Origin: Marinomonas posidonica_A
Lineage (GTDB): Bacteria > Pseudomonadota > Gammaproteobacteria > Pseudomonadales > Marinomonadaceae
Direction of reading: 5' to 3'
DNA: 64,000 bases
Assembly: GCF_043643765.1 (NCBI RefSeq)
Contig: NZ_JBHZSP010000004.1
Coordinates: forward strand, 186,001 to 250,000
A program made the position numbers and the translations under genes. Position 1 is the stretch's first letter. Every line of letters begins with the position of its first letter. Of this stretch, positions 17,269 to 25,609 are shown one piece after another. The notes beneath the pieces were generated by a model that worked only from the letters and a program-made list of their open reading frames with translations, made no database searches and was not told the origin of the DNA.

Positions 17269-17787
17269 TTAAGTCCTCTGAGCAGCGCGAGCGGCCGTAA
17301 TAACGCCAAGATTTTTTAAAATATCGGCCATACCTTGAATGATGAGGCTAACCATCATTAAAGGAATCAGGGTTTTAAGCAGATAAACGAAAGGTAAGCC
17401 ACCAGGCTCTTGGGAGGTTTCTAATACACGCCAAGAAGCACCAACATATTCTAGGCTTAAGTATGCGGTATACAGAGTAAAAGGTAACAGGAAGAAAACC
17501 CCGCCTATCAGGTTGACCCAAGCTTTTTTGGTTGCAGAGAAGTCGCGGTAAAACACATCCACTCGAACGTGTTCGTCTTCTTTGAAGGTATAGGCCGCAC
17601 CCAACATAAAGACCAGAGCATGAAAATAGAGAACCGATTCTTGTAATGCAATGGAGCCAATACCAAAACCATAGCGGAGCAGAACAATGAGGCAGGTAAG
17701 TAGCATCATCATCAATGTGAGCCAAGCAACGCATCTCCCCGTGTATTGGGAAATGGCCTCAGCCAAGCAAATTAGTTTGTTAAACAT
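17269..17787 (-). CDS. dctQ: TRAP transporter small permease subunit DctQ
   Basis: A 172-residue inner-membrane protein with four predicted helices, the small subunit that scaffolds DctM. The family pattern is visible: helix 1 (WLTLMMMLLTCLIVLLRYGF), ALQESVLYFHALVFMLGAAY, DEHVRVDVFYRDFSA, and a final helix before the polar C-terminus. I use the ATG at 17785-17787; a GTG four codons upstream (17799) is also possible, and both have weak ribosome sites. It is the first gene of the operon dctQ-dctM-quinone reductase. The 300 bases upstream hold the promoter, but I cannot assign -35/-10 boxes. Confidence 0.9.
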   Translation of the reverse strand: MFNKLICLAEAISQYTGRCVAWLTLMMMLLTCLIVLLRYGFGIGSIALQESVLYFHALVFMLGAAYTFKEDEHVRVDVFYRDFSATKKAWVNLIGGVFFLLPFTLYTAYLSLEYVGASWRVLETSQEPGGLPFVYLLKTLIPLMMVSLIIQGMADILKNLGVITAARAAQRT

Positions 17788-18043
17788 TAAAATACCCACA
17801 GTTTTTAATCATTATTATCGGACGCTTCCCCCACAGGAAAAATCCGACCGATAGTCTATTGGATAACGTATCGCTTGGGAATATTACAGAAGGTTTGAAA
17901 GGCAAGTTAGACGGTATTTAAAGGGAATTAAGTGATTTTGATAGTAAATGCAGTGAGTGAGTATACAGAATACGCTAAAAAACAGACACGACTTGGTCGA
18001 GTCTATTTATTAAAGTACTACTTAGTTTGGTTTTTACGACAAA

Positions 18044-18060
18044 ATAGTAAAATTTACTAT
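18044..18060 (-). terminator. AT-rich palindrome after the YrbL-like gene
   Basis: ATAGTAAA and TTTACTAT arms around a single A, followed on the minus strand by TTTTG, lie 26 bases past the stop of the YrbL-like gene. It could be a weak terminator or an operator for dctQ. Confidence 0.35.
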
Positions 18061-18086
18061 CATTGAAACTCATGTTGAAGATTGGA

Positions 18087-18650
18087 CTAGGGGCTCGGCA
18101 AGTTTTTTGCTTGAAAAATTCTATTAATTTGAACCCTTGCTGCCTTTAGTGATTTTCTTGTGCGCCATCGAGTTAAAGGTGCAATATAACCATAAATTGG
18201 AAAGATGGTTTTTTTCGGCGGCACTAAACCGTCGATGATAAACAGCTTGTTGTTAGATAAGACTAAATTCCTTAAGCCTGAATCAATAAAAGAAATGGCA
18301 TTTTCAAATAAATATTGTTCAAGTTCAGAGAGTAATTCCTCAGTACTGTTTTTATCAGAGTCCTCTCTTCTTAAGTAATCTTCAAGAACGACTGTATTAG
18401 AACCTGCAATCAAGTCAAAGACCAACCCCTGGCCTAGAGTTGTTTTAACAAAACCATAGCATTTTGGTATATGTCTAAATGTTATACGTTTTTTATTTAA
18501 ATGGCGGTAATACTTATATTCTCTATGGTTGATGTCATCTACCATGTGCTCTTTTAGTATTTTTATACACTTATCGCTTTCGTTTGGGTGCTGATAGCAA
18601 TTTCTAGTTTTACCGCTGCCAATTTTTTTTGCGTTTTTTAAATCAATCAT
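18087..18650 (-). CDS. YrbL-like protein (PhoP regulatory network protein family)
   Basis: A 187-residue protein resembling the YrbL family, which has a degenerate protein-kinase-like fold. Matching features are an N-terminal glycine loop (KKIGSGKTRNCYQHP), a conserved lysine in KCIKILKE, the hinge-like KTTLGQGLVFDLI and the C-terminal catalytic-loop-like RNLVLSNNKLFIIDG. In enterobacteria yrbL is a PhoP target; its biochemical role is not settled. The gene is clearly more AT-rich than its neighbours and sits beside a dead insertion sequence, so recent acquisition is likely. A single gene. GTAAGACC gives only a weak ribosome site. Confidence 0.72.
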   Translation of the reverse strand: MIDLKNAKKIGSGKTRNCYQHPNESDKCIKILKEHMVDDINHREYKYYRHLNKKRITFRHIPKCYGFVKTTLGQGLVFDLIAGSNTVVLEDYLRREDSDKNSTEELLSELEQYLFENAISFIDSGLRNLVLSNNKLFIIDGLVPPKKTIFPIYGYIAPLTRWRTRKSLKAARVQINRIFQAKNLPSP

Positions 18651-18735
18651 TGGTCTTACATCTTATCTTAAATCCGCTTAATTCGTATTAAGTGACTGAA
18701 AGGCTATGCCGTAATTTTTTGCTTACTTAAACCAA

Positions 18736-18753
18736 ATATCATACCTATGATAT
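18736..18753. repeat. Short perfect palindrome upstream of the YrbL-like gene
   Basis: ATATCATA and TATGATAT arms are separated by CC, about 86 bases upstream of the YrbL-like start. It may be an operator. A tRNA-like GTTCGAATCC string follows at about 18758-18770, without the rest of a tRNA. Confidence 0.35.
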
Positions 18754-18915
18754 TCCGTGTTCGAATCCGGCATCCTTATGCTTTTTATTTATAAAACCAG
18801 CTTCAATAACCGCTATTTTAACTCGCTCAAATAAAGGGAGCAATGTAAAGAAGCTGAAAACAGGCGTATTTAAAGTGGTGTGCCTAGTAAGTTGAAATAA
18901 AAAGTGCCGCCTTTC

Positions 18916-20202
18916 CAGGGCAAGAACGTGAATGTTTTTTAACCAATTCAGTGTCAGTTTAGTGAGTTGACTTACTGATAAGCCTAGATCAAGACTACGC
19001 AATTTTTAAGTGGCAAACTCTGGACATTGACGCTTTTTCTCAGCATTTCAAGAACATTCAAGACCCAAGACAAGCGGCTAAAATCACCTATTCTCTATTT
19101 GATGTTCTATTCTTATCCATTTGTAGTGTGGTTAGCGGAGCTTCTGGCTGGGAGGATATTGAAGATTTTGGAGAAGCACATCGCCTCTAGTTACAGGAAA
19201 AAGGGCTTTTTCCTCAAGGTGTGCTCACTCACGATACCATTGCTCGTATCATTTTCCGGCTCAACACCACTCAGTTTCGAGAATGCTTTATTAACTGGGC
19301 GAAGTCTGTCTCAAAATTGACCTCTGGAGAGATCATTGCCATTGATGGTAAAACACTCAGAGGTTCTTATAACCGAGAGGATCGCCAATCCGCCATCCAC
19401 ATGGTCAGTGCCTTCGCCACACTCAATGGTGTCGTCATGGGGCAAATAAAGACAGAAGAAAAATCGAGTGAAATCACGGCTATCCCAGCATTACTAAGGC
19501 TTTTGGATATAAAAGGCAGCCTTGTCTCTATTGATGTCATGGGATGTCAGAAAAACATTGCAAAGCAGATTGTGACACAAAAAGGTGATTATCTTTTAGT
19601 GGTAAAAGGCAACCAAGATGGCTTACACCGTGCGGTTAAACAAGCTTTACAGAGAGTATTTATCTTCCTGTTGATCCGAAACAGATACAAATTACCCGGG
19701 GGCATGGACGCTACGAAGCCAGAGAATATAAGGTATTACCTGCTACGGCTTTAGTAGGGGAATTTGAAGAATGGACAGGGGTGAAAACCATTGGTGTCGC
19801 CAATGGGTTATCGTCTTGAAAAGAAAGCCCAGCAATACTCTTTAGAATACCGCTATTACATCAGTTCTGCAGATTTAGATACGTCCCGATTTGCCGAAAC
19901 AGTTCGAGGTTATTGAGGCATAGAAAATAGCTTACATTGGGTGCTTGATGTCTCGATGAATGAAGACAAATGTCCAATCTATAACGGAGAATCGGCCGAA
20001 ACATTAGCCACGATGAGGCATTTTGCTTTAAACATGCTGCGAGCCGAAACGAGCAAAAAGGCCAGCATCCGGCGCAAACAAAAAATTGCCAGTATGGACA
20101 TAGAGTATTTGGATAAGGTGCTAGCGGCAGGCTTAAAAGTCGTGGCAGAAGAGTAAATGAGATGGGCAGAGCTGATCGAAATATGTTCACGCTCTTACTC
20201 TG
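18916..20202 (+). mobile_element. Degenerate ISAs1-family insertion sequence
   Basis: About 1.29 kb, the usual ISAs1 size. The transposase remnants inside are clearly ISAs1-family. Candidate terminal inverted repeats lie at 18916-18940 and 20179-20202: read inward both start CAG, share AAGA and CGTGAA at the same offsets and continue T-rich, with several mismatches. No target-site duplication is visible outside these ends. The element is immobile in cis because its transposase is broken in at least four places. Confidence 0.75.
18966..20156 (+). pseudogene. ISAs1-family transposase, inactivated
   Basis: Joining frames rebuilds an ISAs1 transposase: an N-terminal FSQHFKNIQDPRQAAKITYS region, VSGASGWEDIEDFGEAHRL, then IAIDGKTLRGS with the first catalytic Asp, SIDVMGCQKNIAKQI with the second, and GIENSLHWVLDV with the Glu. 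Breaks are a TAG replacing a Trp codon at 19188-19190, a frameshift near 19655-19660, another near 19806-19811, and a TGA replacing a Trp codon at 19914-19916. No good start codon is visible either. The last piece ends with TAA at 20154-20156. The number of lesions indicates an old insertion. Confidence 0.9.
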
Positions 20203-20388
20203 GTTACACTTCGCACTTCGGACTTGAATTCAGGCCCTAGAGGTGGCGTGAATAAGTCTACTAATCCTCAGTCTTTCAGAGAAAGCGTCAAACAAGGCGC
20301 AACTCTATATACTGGTGATATCACACTTCTTGATGTTCAGAAATTCTATGATGTATTTAAAATATTGCTTAATGTGTATGTGCAATAG
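20203..20388 (+). pseudogene. Truncated 3' end of an unknown gene beside the IS
   Basis: An open frame of 61 codons starts directly at the right IS end and stops with TAG at 20386-20388. Its translation has protein-like composition (SDLNSGPRGGVNKSTNPQSF, then a hydrophobic C-terminal helix), and it has no start codon or ribosome site. I read it as the C-terminus of a gene cut by the insertion sequence. The missing 5' part is not found on the left side of the element. The family is not recognised. Confidence 0.5.
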
Positions 20389-20428
20389 AGACTAACCTAT
20401 CTAGAGTTTATTTTTGAAATATTTCATT

Positions 20429-20446
20429 CTTTAACATTTTTGTCAT
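20429..20446 (+). promoter_or_regulatory. Pho box and promoter of pstS
   Basis: CTTTAAC, four T-rich bases and TTGTCAT fit a PhoB site with a well-conserved second repeat. Ten bases further on is TATAGT, the expected -10 spacing for a PhoB-dependent promoter. The same half-site form recurs upstream of phoB. Confidence 0.6.
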
Positions 20447-20531
20447 ATTCGCCTTTTATAGTGAACAACATCGAACGAGCTATGGGCAGTTGCTCATAAA
20501 TATTTTGATTACAACCACTGAGGTTTATGTG

Positions 20532-21500
20532 ATGAAAAAACTAGTTGCAGGTCTAGCAGTAACAGCAGCAATGGGCGTTTCTGTTAACGCTGTTGCCGAT
20601 GTTGATGCAAATTTGATGTCTTACAGCAAAGCAAGTGGCGTTTCTGGTAATATTTCAAGTGTTGGCTCTGACACATTGGCTAACTTGATGACATTGTGGG
20701 CTGAGGATTACAAGCGTTTATACCCAAATGTTAACATCCAAATCCAAGCAGCTGGTTCTTCAACTGCGCCACCAGCATTGACAGAAGGTACGTCTAACTT
20801 CGGTCCAATGTCTCGTAAAATGAAAGACAAAGAAGTCGCAGCTTTCGAGAAAAAATACGGTTACAAGCCAACTGCAATTCCAGTTGCGATTGATGCTCTA
20901 GCGGTGTTCGTACACAAAGATAACCCAATCAAAGGTTTGTCTCTTCCTGAAGTAGATGCGATTTTCTCTTCTACTCGTAAAGGTGGTCACAAAGAAGACA
21001 TCACTAACTGGGGTAAAGCTGGCCTAACGGGTGCTTGGGCGAACCGTGATATTCAAATCTTTGGTCGTAACTCAGTATCTGGTACTTACGGTTACTTCAA
21101 ATCTAACGCTTTGTTCAAAGGCGACTACAAAAACTCTGTAAACGAGCAGCCTGGTTCGGCTTCTGTTGTGCAGTCTGTTTCAACGTCTCTTAACGGTATC
21201 GGTTACTCTGGTATCGGTTACAAAACCTCTTCAGTGCGTGCGCTTCCTTTAGCGAAGAAAGAAGGTGGTAACTACGTTGAAGCAACACCTGAGAATGCGG
21301 CAACGGGTAAATATCCATTGTCTCGCTTCCTATACGTTTACGTAAACAAAGCGCCTAACAAGCCACTTGCTCCTTTAGAGCGTGAGTTTGTGAAAATGGT
21401 ACTTTCTAAAATGGGGCAAGAAGTGGTTGTAAAAGACGGCTACGTTCCACTACCAGCGAAAGTGGCCAACAAATACCTACAAACTTTGGGTATTAAATAA
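20532..21500 (+). CDS. pstS: Phosphate ABC transporter substrate-binding protein PstS
   Basis: A 322-residue periplasmic phosphate-binding protein for the PstSCAB high-affinity importer. A Sec signal peptide covers roughly residues 1-23 (MKKLVAGLAVTAAMGVSVNA|VA). The phosphate-binding segments are SVGSDTLANLM, AAGSSTAPPAL with FGPMSRKMK, and GRNSVSGTYGYFKSN. I start at the ATG at 20532, which gives a clean signal peptide and has GAGG upstream; the frame is open 14 codons further. It is first in pstSCAB-phoU, preceded by a Pho box, and followed by a hairpin that should make pstS the most abundant product. Confidence 0.95.
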   Translation: MKKLVAGLAVTAAMGVSVNAVADVDANLMSYSKASGVSGNISSVGSDTLANLMTLWAEDYKRLYPNVNIQIQAAGSSTAPPALTEGTSNFGPMSRKMKDKEVAAFEKKYGYKPTAIPVAIDALAVFVHKDNPIKGLSLPEVDAIFSSTRKGGHKEDITNWGKAGLTGAWANRDIQIFGRNSVSGTYGYFKSNALFKGDYKNSVNEQPGSASVVQSVSTSLNGIGYSGIGYKTSSVRALPLAKKEGGNYVEATPENAATGKYPLSRFLYVYVNKAPNKPLAPLEREFVKMVLSKMGQEVVVKDGYVPLPAKVANKYLQTLGIK

Positions 21501-21534
21501 GTTGTTGCTATAACGAGCTTATGAAATGAGAATT

Positions 21535-21568
21535 AAAAGTAGGAGGGCTGAAACGCTCTCCTACTTTT
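21535..21568 (+). terminator. Hairpin between pstS and pstC
   Basis: AAAAGTAGGAG and CTCCTACTTTT form an 11-bp stem ending in T4. It probably reduces read-through into pstCAB-phoU, giving an excess of the binding protein. Confidence 0.8.
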
Positions 21569-21582
21569 CTCTGTTTCATAAG

Positions 21583-21600
21583 CTGTCACAAAAATGTCAC
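21583..21600 (+). promoter_or_regulatory. Pho box upstream of pstC
   Basis: CTGTCAC-AAAA-ATGTCAC differs from the Pho box consensus (CTGTCAT-AAAA-CTGTCAT) at only three positions. It lies just 13 bases upstream of the annotated pstC ATG, leaving little room for a -10 box and leader, so either pstC starts further in or the site acts in another way. Confidence 0.65.
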
Positions 21601-21612
21601 ACAAAAAGATGA

Positions 21613-23877
21613 ATGCGGATGACTAAATCAACTGACCATCAGATGCCGGAGCTGGATTTTGATACACCAGCATTAAAGCGTCATCGTAAAATTCGCGCCC
21701 TGAAAGACCGTATGGCTGGAATGGGTATCGCAGTCGGAGGCAGCAGTGTCATTCTCGCTGTTCTTTTGATCTGCTTCTACTTACTTTATGAAGTTGCGCC
21801 TTTGTTCTCAAGCGCATCCATTGAACCAGAAGCGAACTATAGCTTACCTGCGGCAGATCAAGGTGAAAGCTTATATTTGACCACTGAAGAGCAAGCTGAA
21901 GTGGGGATGCGCGTTGCCAGTAATGGCAGCATAGTGTTCTTTTCCGTGGCTGATGGCAGTGTCATAAAAACGGTCAAAAACCCTAGAGCTGAGAAAATAA
22001 CGGCTTTTGCGGTGGAATCTGATACCAGTCAATTGCTCGCCTTCGCTTACGAAGACGGTAAAGTCATCATTTCGAAACACGTTTATCGAATTACTTACCC
22101 TGATGGTAAACGTAAAATCACCCCGGCTGTTGAATACCCATATGGTAAAGATGCGATTGATGTCGCCGATTTTCCGATTCAACAGTTGTCTTTTAGAGAC
22201 GGCGATGAAGGCTTTACTTTAGCGGCCATTGGTGAAAACCAGAGTGCGGTGACCAAGGTAACAAAAGACGTTAACTTCATTACAGAAGAAGTGGAACTGA
22301 GCGAACAGCGTGAGCTGCTTCCTTTTGTAGCAGATGTGACCAGCCTTCTGATCAGTGGTGATCAACGTTATCTTTATGTGGCAACTCACTCAGGTGAGCT
22401 GAGCGAATTTGATCTTCGTGATTTCAGTAACATTCGTCTAAAAGACAACATTGCCTTATTGAGTGGTGATGCCAAATTGGTGTCGATGAGCTACTTACTT
22501 GGTCAGTCATCTATCATGGTGGCGGATTCTACCGGTCGCGTGAGTCAGTGGTTTAATGTTCGTAACAACGACACGAATGAAGAAAAGCTGACTTTTATCC
22601 GCGACATTAAACAACCTGTTTCACTAGTGAATGTTGCCATGGAGCAACGTCGTAAAGGCTTTGCTACCTTAGACGATCGTGGTGTGGTCGCCATTTATAA
22701 CGCCACTTCTACTCGTCAGGTAATCGACGAAAAGTTGAGTGATGCTACGGCGAAACTGATTAGTTTTGCGCCTCGAGCTAATGGTTTACTACTGGAAGAC
22801 AGTAAAGGTTTGCATTTCTTCTATGTGGACAATGAGCATCCTGAAGTCTCTTGGTCTTCTATCTGGGGTAAAGTCTGGTATGAGGGTTATCAAGAGCCAA
22901 CGTATACTTGGCAGTCTTCTGCGGCAAACAACGACTTCGAACCAAAGTACAGCCTGATGCCACTAGCCTTTGGCACATTAAAGGCAGCGTTCTATGCCAT
23001 GTTAATGGCGGTGCCATTAGCCATCTGTGGTGCTATTTATACTGCTTATTTCATGGCGCCAGCTTTGCGTCGTAAAGTTAAGCCTGTGATCGAGCTGATG
23101 GAAGCGTTACCTACCGTTATCTTGGGCTTCTTAGCTGGGTTGTTCTTTGCCCCTTTCTTGGAAGAAAACCTAGCAGCGACCTTCAGTGTGTTGGTGGTCT
23201 TACCTTTGGGTATTCTGTTGTTTGCTTACCTTTGGTCTCGCTTGCCACAAAACATTCGTTGGTTGGTACCGGAAGGTTGGCAGCCATTGTTGTTGATTCC
23301 TGTCATAGTCTTCCTTGCTTGGGGCTGTTTGGCAGTAAGTCCTGCGATTGAGTTGAATTTCTTTGATGGCAATATTCGAGGGTGGATAACTAATGATCTT
23401 GGTATTACCTTTGATCAACGTAATGCCTTGGTGGTGGGTTTCGCAATGGGCTTTGCAGTCATTCCGACTATCTTCTCTATTACCGAAGATGCCATCTTCA
23501 GTGTGCCGAAAGCGTTAACCCAAGGGTCTTTAGCATTGGGTGCGACTTACTGGCAAACCATGGTTCGAGTGGTATTACCAACGGCTAGCCCAGGTATTTT
23601 CTCTGCCGTAATGATCGGTATGGGCCGTGCTGTTGGTGAGACGATGATTGTACTCATGGCAACGGGTAATACCCCAATTATGGACATGAATATCTTTGAA
23701 GGCATGCGTACTTTGGCTGCCAACTTGGCGGTAGAGGTACCGGAATCTGAGGTGGGTAGCTCACACTATCGTATCTTGTTCTTGGCGGCGTTTGTGCTCT
23801 TTATCTTCACTTTTGTGGTGAACACAGTCGCTGAAACCGTGCGTCAGCACCTACGCAAAAAATACGGGTCGCTATAA
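21613..23877 (+). CDS. pstC: Phosphate ABC transporter permease PstC (long form)
   Basis: A 754-residue inner-membrane permease. After a basic N-terminus there is one helix (~residues 37-60), then about 390 residues of soluble, beta-propeller-like sequence, and the permease domain from about residue 455 (PLAFGTLKAAFYAMLMAVPL, MEALPTVILGFLAGLFF, the cytoplasmic EAA loop ALTQGSLALGATYWQTMVRV, GRAVGETMIVLMATGN). The large extra domain is typical of the Pseudomonas-type PstC and absent from the E. coli protein. The start is uncertain: ATGs at 21613, 21619 and 21643 all have weak ribosome sites, and the Pho box is close. The stop overlaps the pstA ATG by one base. Confidence 0.92.
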   Translation: MRMTKSTDHQMPELDFDTPALKRHRKIRALKDRMAGMGIAVGGSSVILAVLLICFYLLYEVAPLFSSASIEPEANYSLPAADQGESLYLTTEEQAEVGMRVASNGSIVFFSVADGSVIKTVKNPRAEKITAFAVESDTSQLLAFAYEDGKVIISKHVYRITYPDGKRKITPAVEYPYGKDAIDVADFPIQQLSFRDGDEGFTLAAIGENQSAVTKVTKDVNFITEEVELSEQRELLPFVADVTSLLISGDQRYLYVATHSGELSEFDLRDFSNIRLKDNIALLSGDAKLVSMSYLLGQSSIMVADSTGRVSQWFNVRNNDTNEEKLTFIRDIKQPVSLVNVAMEQRRKGFATLDDRGVVAIYNATSTRQVIDEKLSDATAKLISFAPRANGLLLEDSKGLHFFYVDNEHPEVSWSSIWGKVWYEGYQEPTYTWQSSAANNDFEPKYSLMPLAFGTLKAAFYAMLMAVPLAICGAIYTAYFMAPALRRKVKPVIELMEALPTVILGFLAGLFFAPFLEENLAATFSVLVVLPLGILLFAYLWSRLPQNIRWLVPEGWQPLLLIPVIVFLAWGCLAVSPAIELNFFDGNIRGWITNDLGITFDQRNALVVGFAMGFAVIPTIFSITEDAIFSVPKALTQGSLALGATYWQTMVRVVLPTASPGIFSAVMIGMGRAVGETMIVLMATGNTPIMDMNIFEGMRTLAANLAVEVPESEVGSSHYRILFLAAFVLFIFTFVVNTVAETVRQHLRKKYGSL

Positions 23878-25589
23878 TGAGTACTGATATGAAAATGAAG
23901 AAAAAGTCCGTATCTGAATGGGTTAAATCCGGTGATCCTTGGGTTTGGCTTAATGCGGGTGCGGTGGCCATTTCCGTTATTATGGTCATTGGCTTGTTAT
24001 TATTGATCGCAGTGCGTGGTCTTGGTCACTTTTGGCCGGCTGATGTGGTGGAAGCACGTTACGAATTGCCTGGCACTCAAGCTTACAACATAGTCGCAGA
24101 ACGTGTTGAAAGTGTTGAGGTACCTGCCGCTCAGTTGCGTGAAGCCGGGATTGATATTCCCGATCATCATAAACTTATGCAGCGTACCCTGATGAAAACA
24201 GGTAACCGTGATATTTACGGTTCTGATTTTCGCTGGGTGATCGATGAGTACCTAACGGATGTGAAGCGTCCAGAAATGCTGTTTACTGCTGAGCGTCATG
24301 AATGGGGTAACTTGTATGGCTATTTGCAGTCGGTGAAACAAGATGGTCAAGTCGTGTCTGAAACCAATGATACGACACCAACGGAGTCTGCATTAGCCAC
24401 TTGGGCAGCGTTTGAAAGCAGCATTGATCGCGCGACAGATATTTTCGATGAAATTCATGAAATTGAAAAAGGCGACATAGGTAAAATTAACTACGGTCTT
24501 GAGCGCATTCGTTTAGAACAGCGTCGTTTGGAACTGAATGGAGAGCTTACACCTGCTGCTGTGGCCGATCTGGCTGTCGAACGCAGTCAATACGACGAAG
24601 AATACAAGCTGCTGCAACAGAGCTTGATTGACCTGTACGCGAAAATTAATCGCGACACCTTTGTTGTTCAAGCAATGGACGGAACCGTCCATGAGCTTCC
24701 CGTTGCAAAAATCGTTCGAGCTTACCGTGCCAATGCCATGAACTTTGGTCAGAAAATGGCGTTTTACTTTGCTAAGTTAGGTGAGTTCCTATCGGCGGAG
24801 CCACGTGAAGCCAATACGGAAGGTGGGGTTTTCCCTGCGATCTTTGGTACGGTAATGATGGTCTTGTTGATGACAGTATTGGTGACTCCATTTGGTGTTG
24901 TCGCGGCGGTTTACTTGCGTGAGTATGCGAAACAAGGTGTATTAACACGTATTATTCGAATCGCGGTAAACAACTTAGCTGGTGTACCATCGATTGTATA
25001 TGGTGTCTTTGGTCTGGGCTTCTTTATCTACTTTTTAGGATCTGGTATTGACCAAGCCTTTTTCCCAGAAGCCTTGCCTTCGCCAACCTTCGGTACAGGT
25101 GGTTTGATGTGGGCATCCATCACTTTGGCCTTGCTGACCGTGCCTGTGGTGATCGTGGCGACGGAAGAAGGTTTGTCACGTATCCCTCGTAATGTGCGTG
25201 AAGGTAGCTTGGCTTTAGGTGCGACCAAAGCCGAAACCTTATGGCGAGTTATTTTGCCGATGGCCAGCCCAGCGATTATGACTGGGGTTATCTTGGCGGT
25301 TGCCCGTGCTGCGGGTGAAGTGGCGCCATTGATGTTGGTGGGGGTGGTGAAATTAGCACCGTCATTACCTTTAGATGGCAATTATCCATACATCCATTTG
25401 GATCAGAAATTTATGCACCTTGGTTTCCACATTTATGATGTTGGTTTCCAAAGTCCGAATGTAGAAGCGGCACGTCCATTAGTGTACGCAACAGCCCTAT
25501 TGTTGGTCGTGGTGATTGCACTGTTGAATTTAGCAGCAGTGACCATTCGTAACCACCTACGTGAAAAATACAAATCGCTGGAAATGTAA
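23877..25589 (+). CDS. pstA: Phosphate ABC transporter permease PstA (long form)
   Basis: A 570-residue inner-membrane permease partner of PstC. One helix at ~residues 22-46 is followed by a ~240-residue periplasmic region with heptad-like stretches (DEIHEIEKGDIGKINYGLER). The permease domain (~residues 315-565) shows FPAIFGTVMMVLLMTVLVTP, NNLAGVPSIVYGVFGLGFF, the EAA loop REGSLALGATKAETLWRVIL and AVARAAGEVAPLMLVGVV. The ATG overlaps the pstC stop (TAATG), indicating translational coupling. Confidence 0.93.
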   Translation: MSTDMKMKKKSVSEWVKSGDPWVWLNAGAVAISVIMVIGLLLLIAVRGLGHFWPADVVEARYELPGTQAYNIVAERVESVEVPAAQLREAGIDIPDHHKLMQRTLMKTGNRDIYGSDFRWVIDEYLTDVKRPEMLFTAERHEWGNLYGYLQSVKQDGQVVSETNDTTPTESALATWAAFESSIDRATDIFDEIHEIEKGDIGKINYGLERIRLEQRRLELNGELTPAAVADLAVERSQYDEEYKLLQQSLIDLYAKINRDTFVVQAMDGTVHELPVAKIVRAYRANAMNFGQKMAFYFAKLGEFLSAEPREANTEGGVFPAIFGTVMMVLLMTVLVTPFGVVAAVYLREYAKQGVLTRIIRIAVNNLAGVPSIVYGVFGLGFFIYFLGSGIDQAFFPEALPSPTFGTGGLMWASITLALLTVPVVIVATEEGLSRIPRNVREGSLALGATKAETLWRVILPMASPAIMTGVILAVARAAGEVAPLMLVGVVKLAPSLPLDGNYPYIHLDQKFMHLGFHIYDVGFQSPNVEAARPLVYATALLLVVVIALLNLAAVTIRNHLREKYKSLEM

Positions 25590-25609
25590 GCGGCGGAGAA
25601 GAGATTATT

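Noticed and set aside
18755..18775. GTTCGAATCC string resembling a tRNA T-loop, possible attachment-site remnant.
   Set aside because: The flanking bases do not form a T-stem (CCGTG against CCGGC), and no acceptor or anticodon arm is present.
18745..19002. 85-codon minus-strand frame.
   Set aside because: Lies across the left IS end and overlaps the transposase start; no recognisable protein character.
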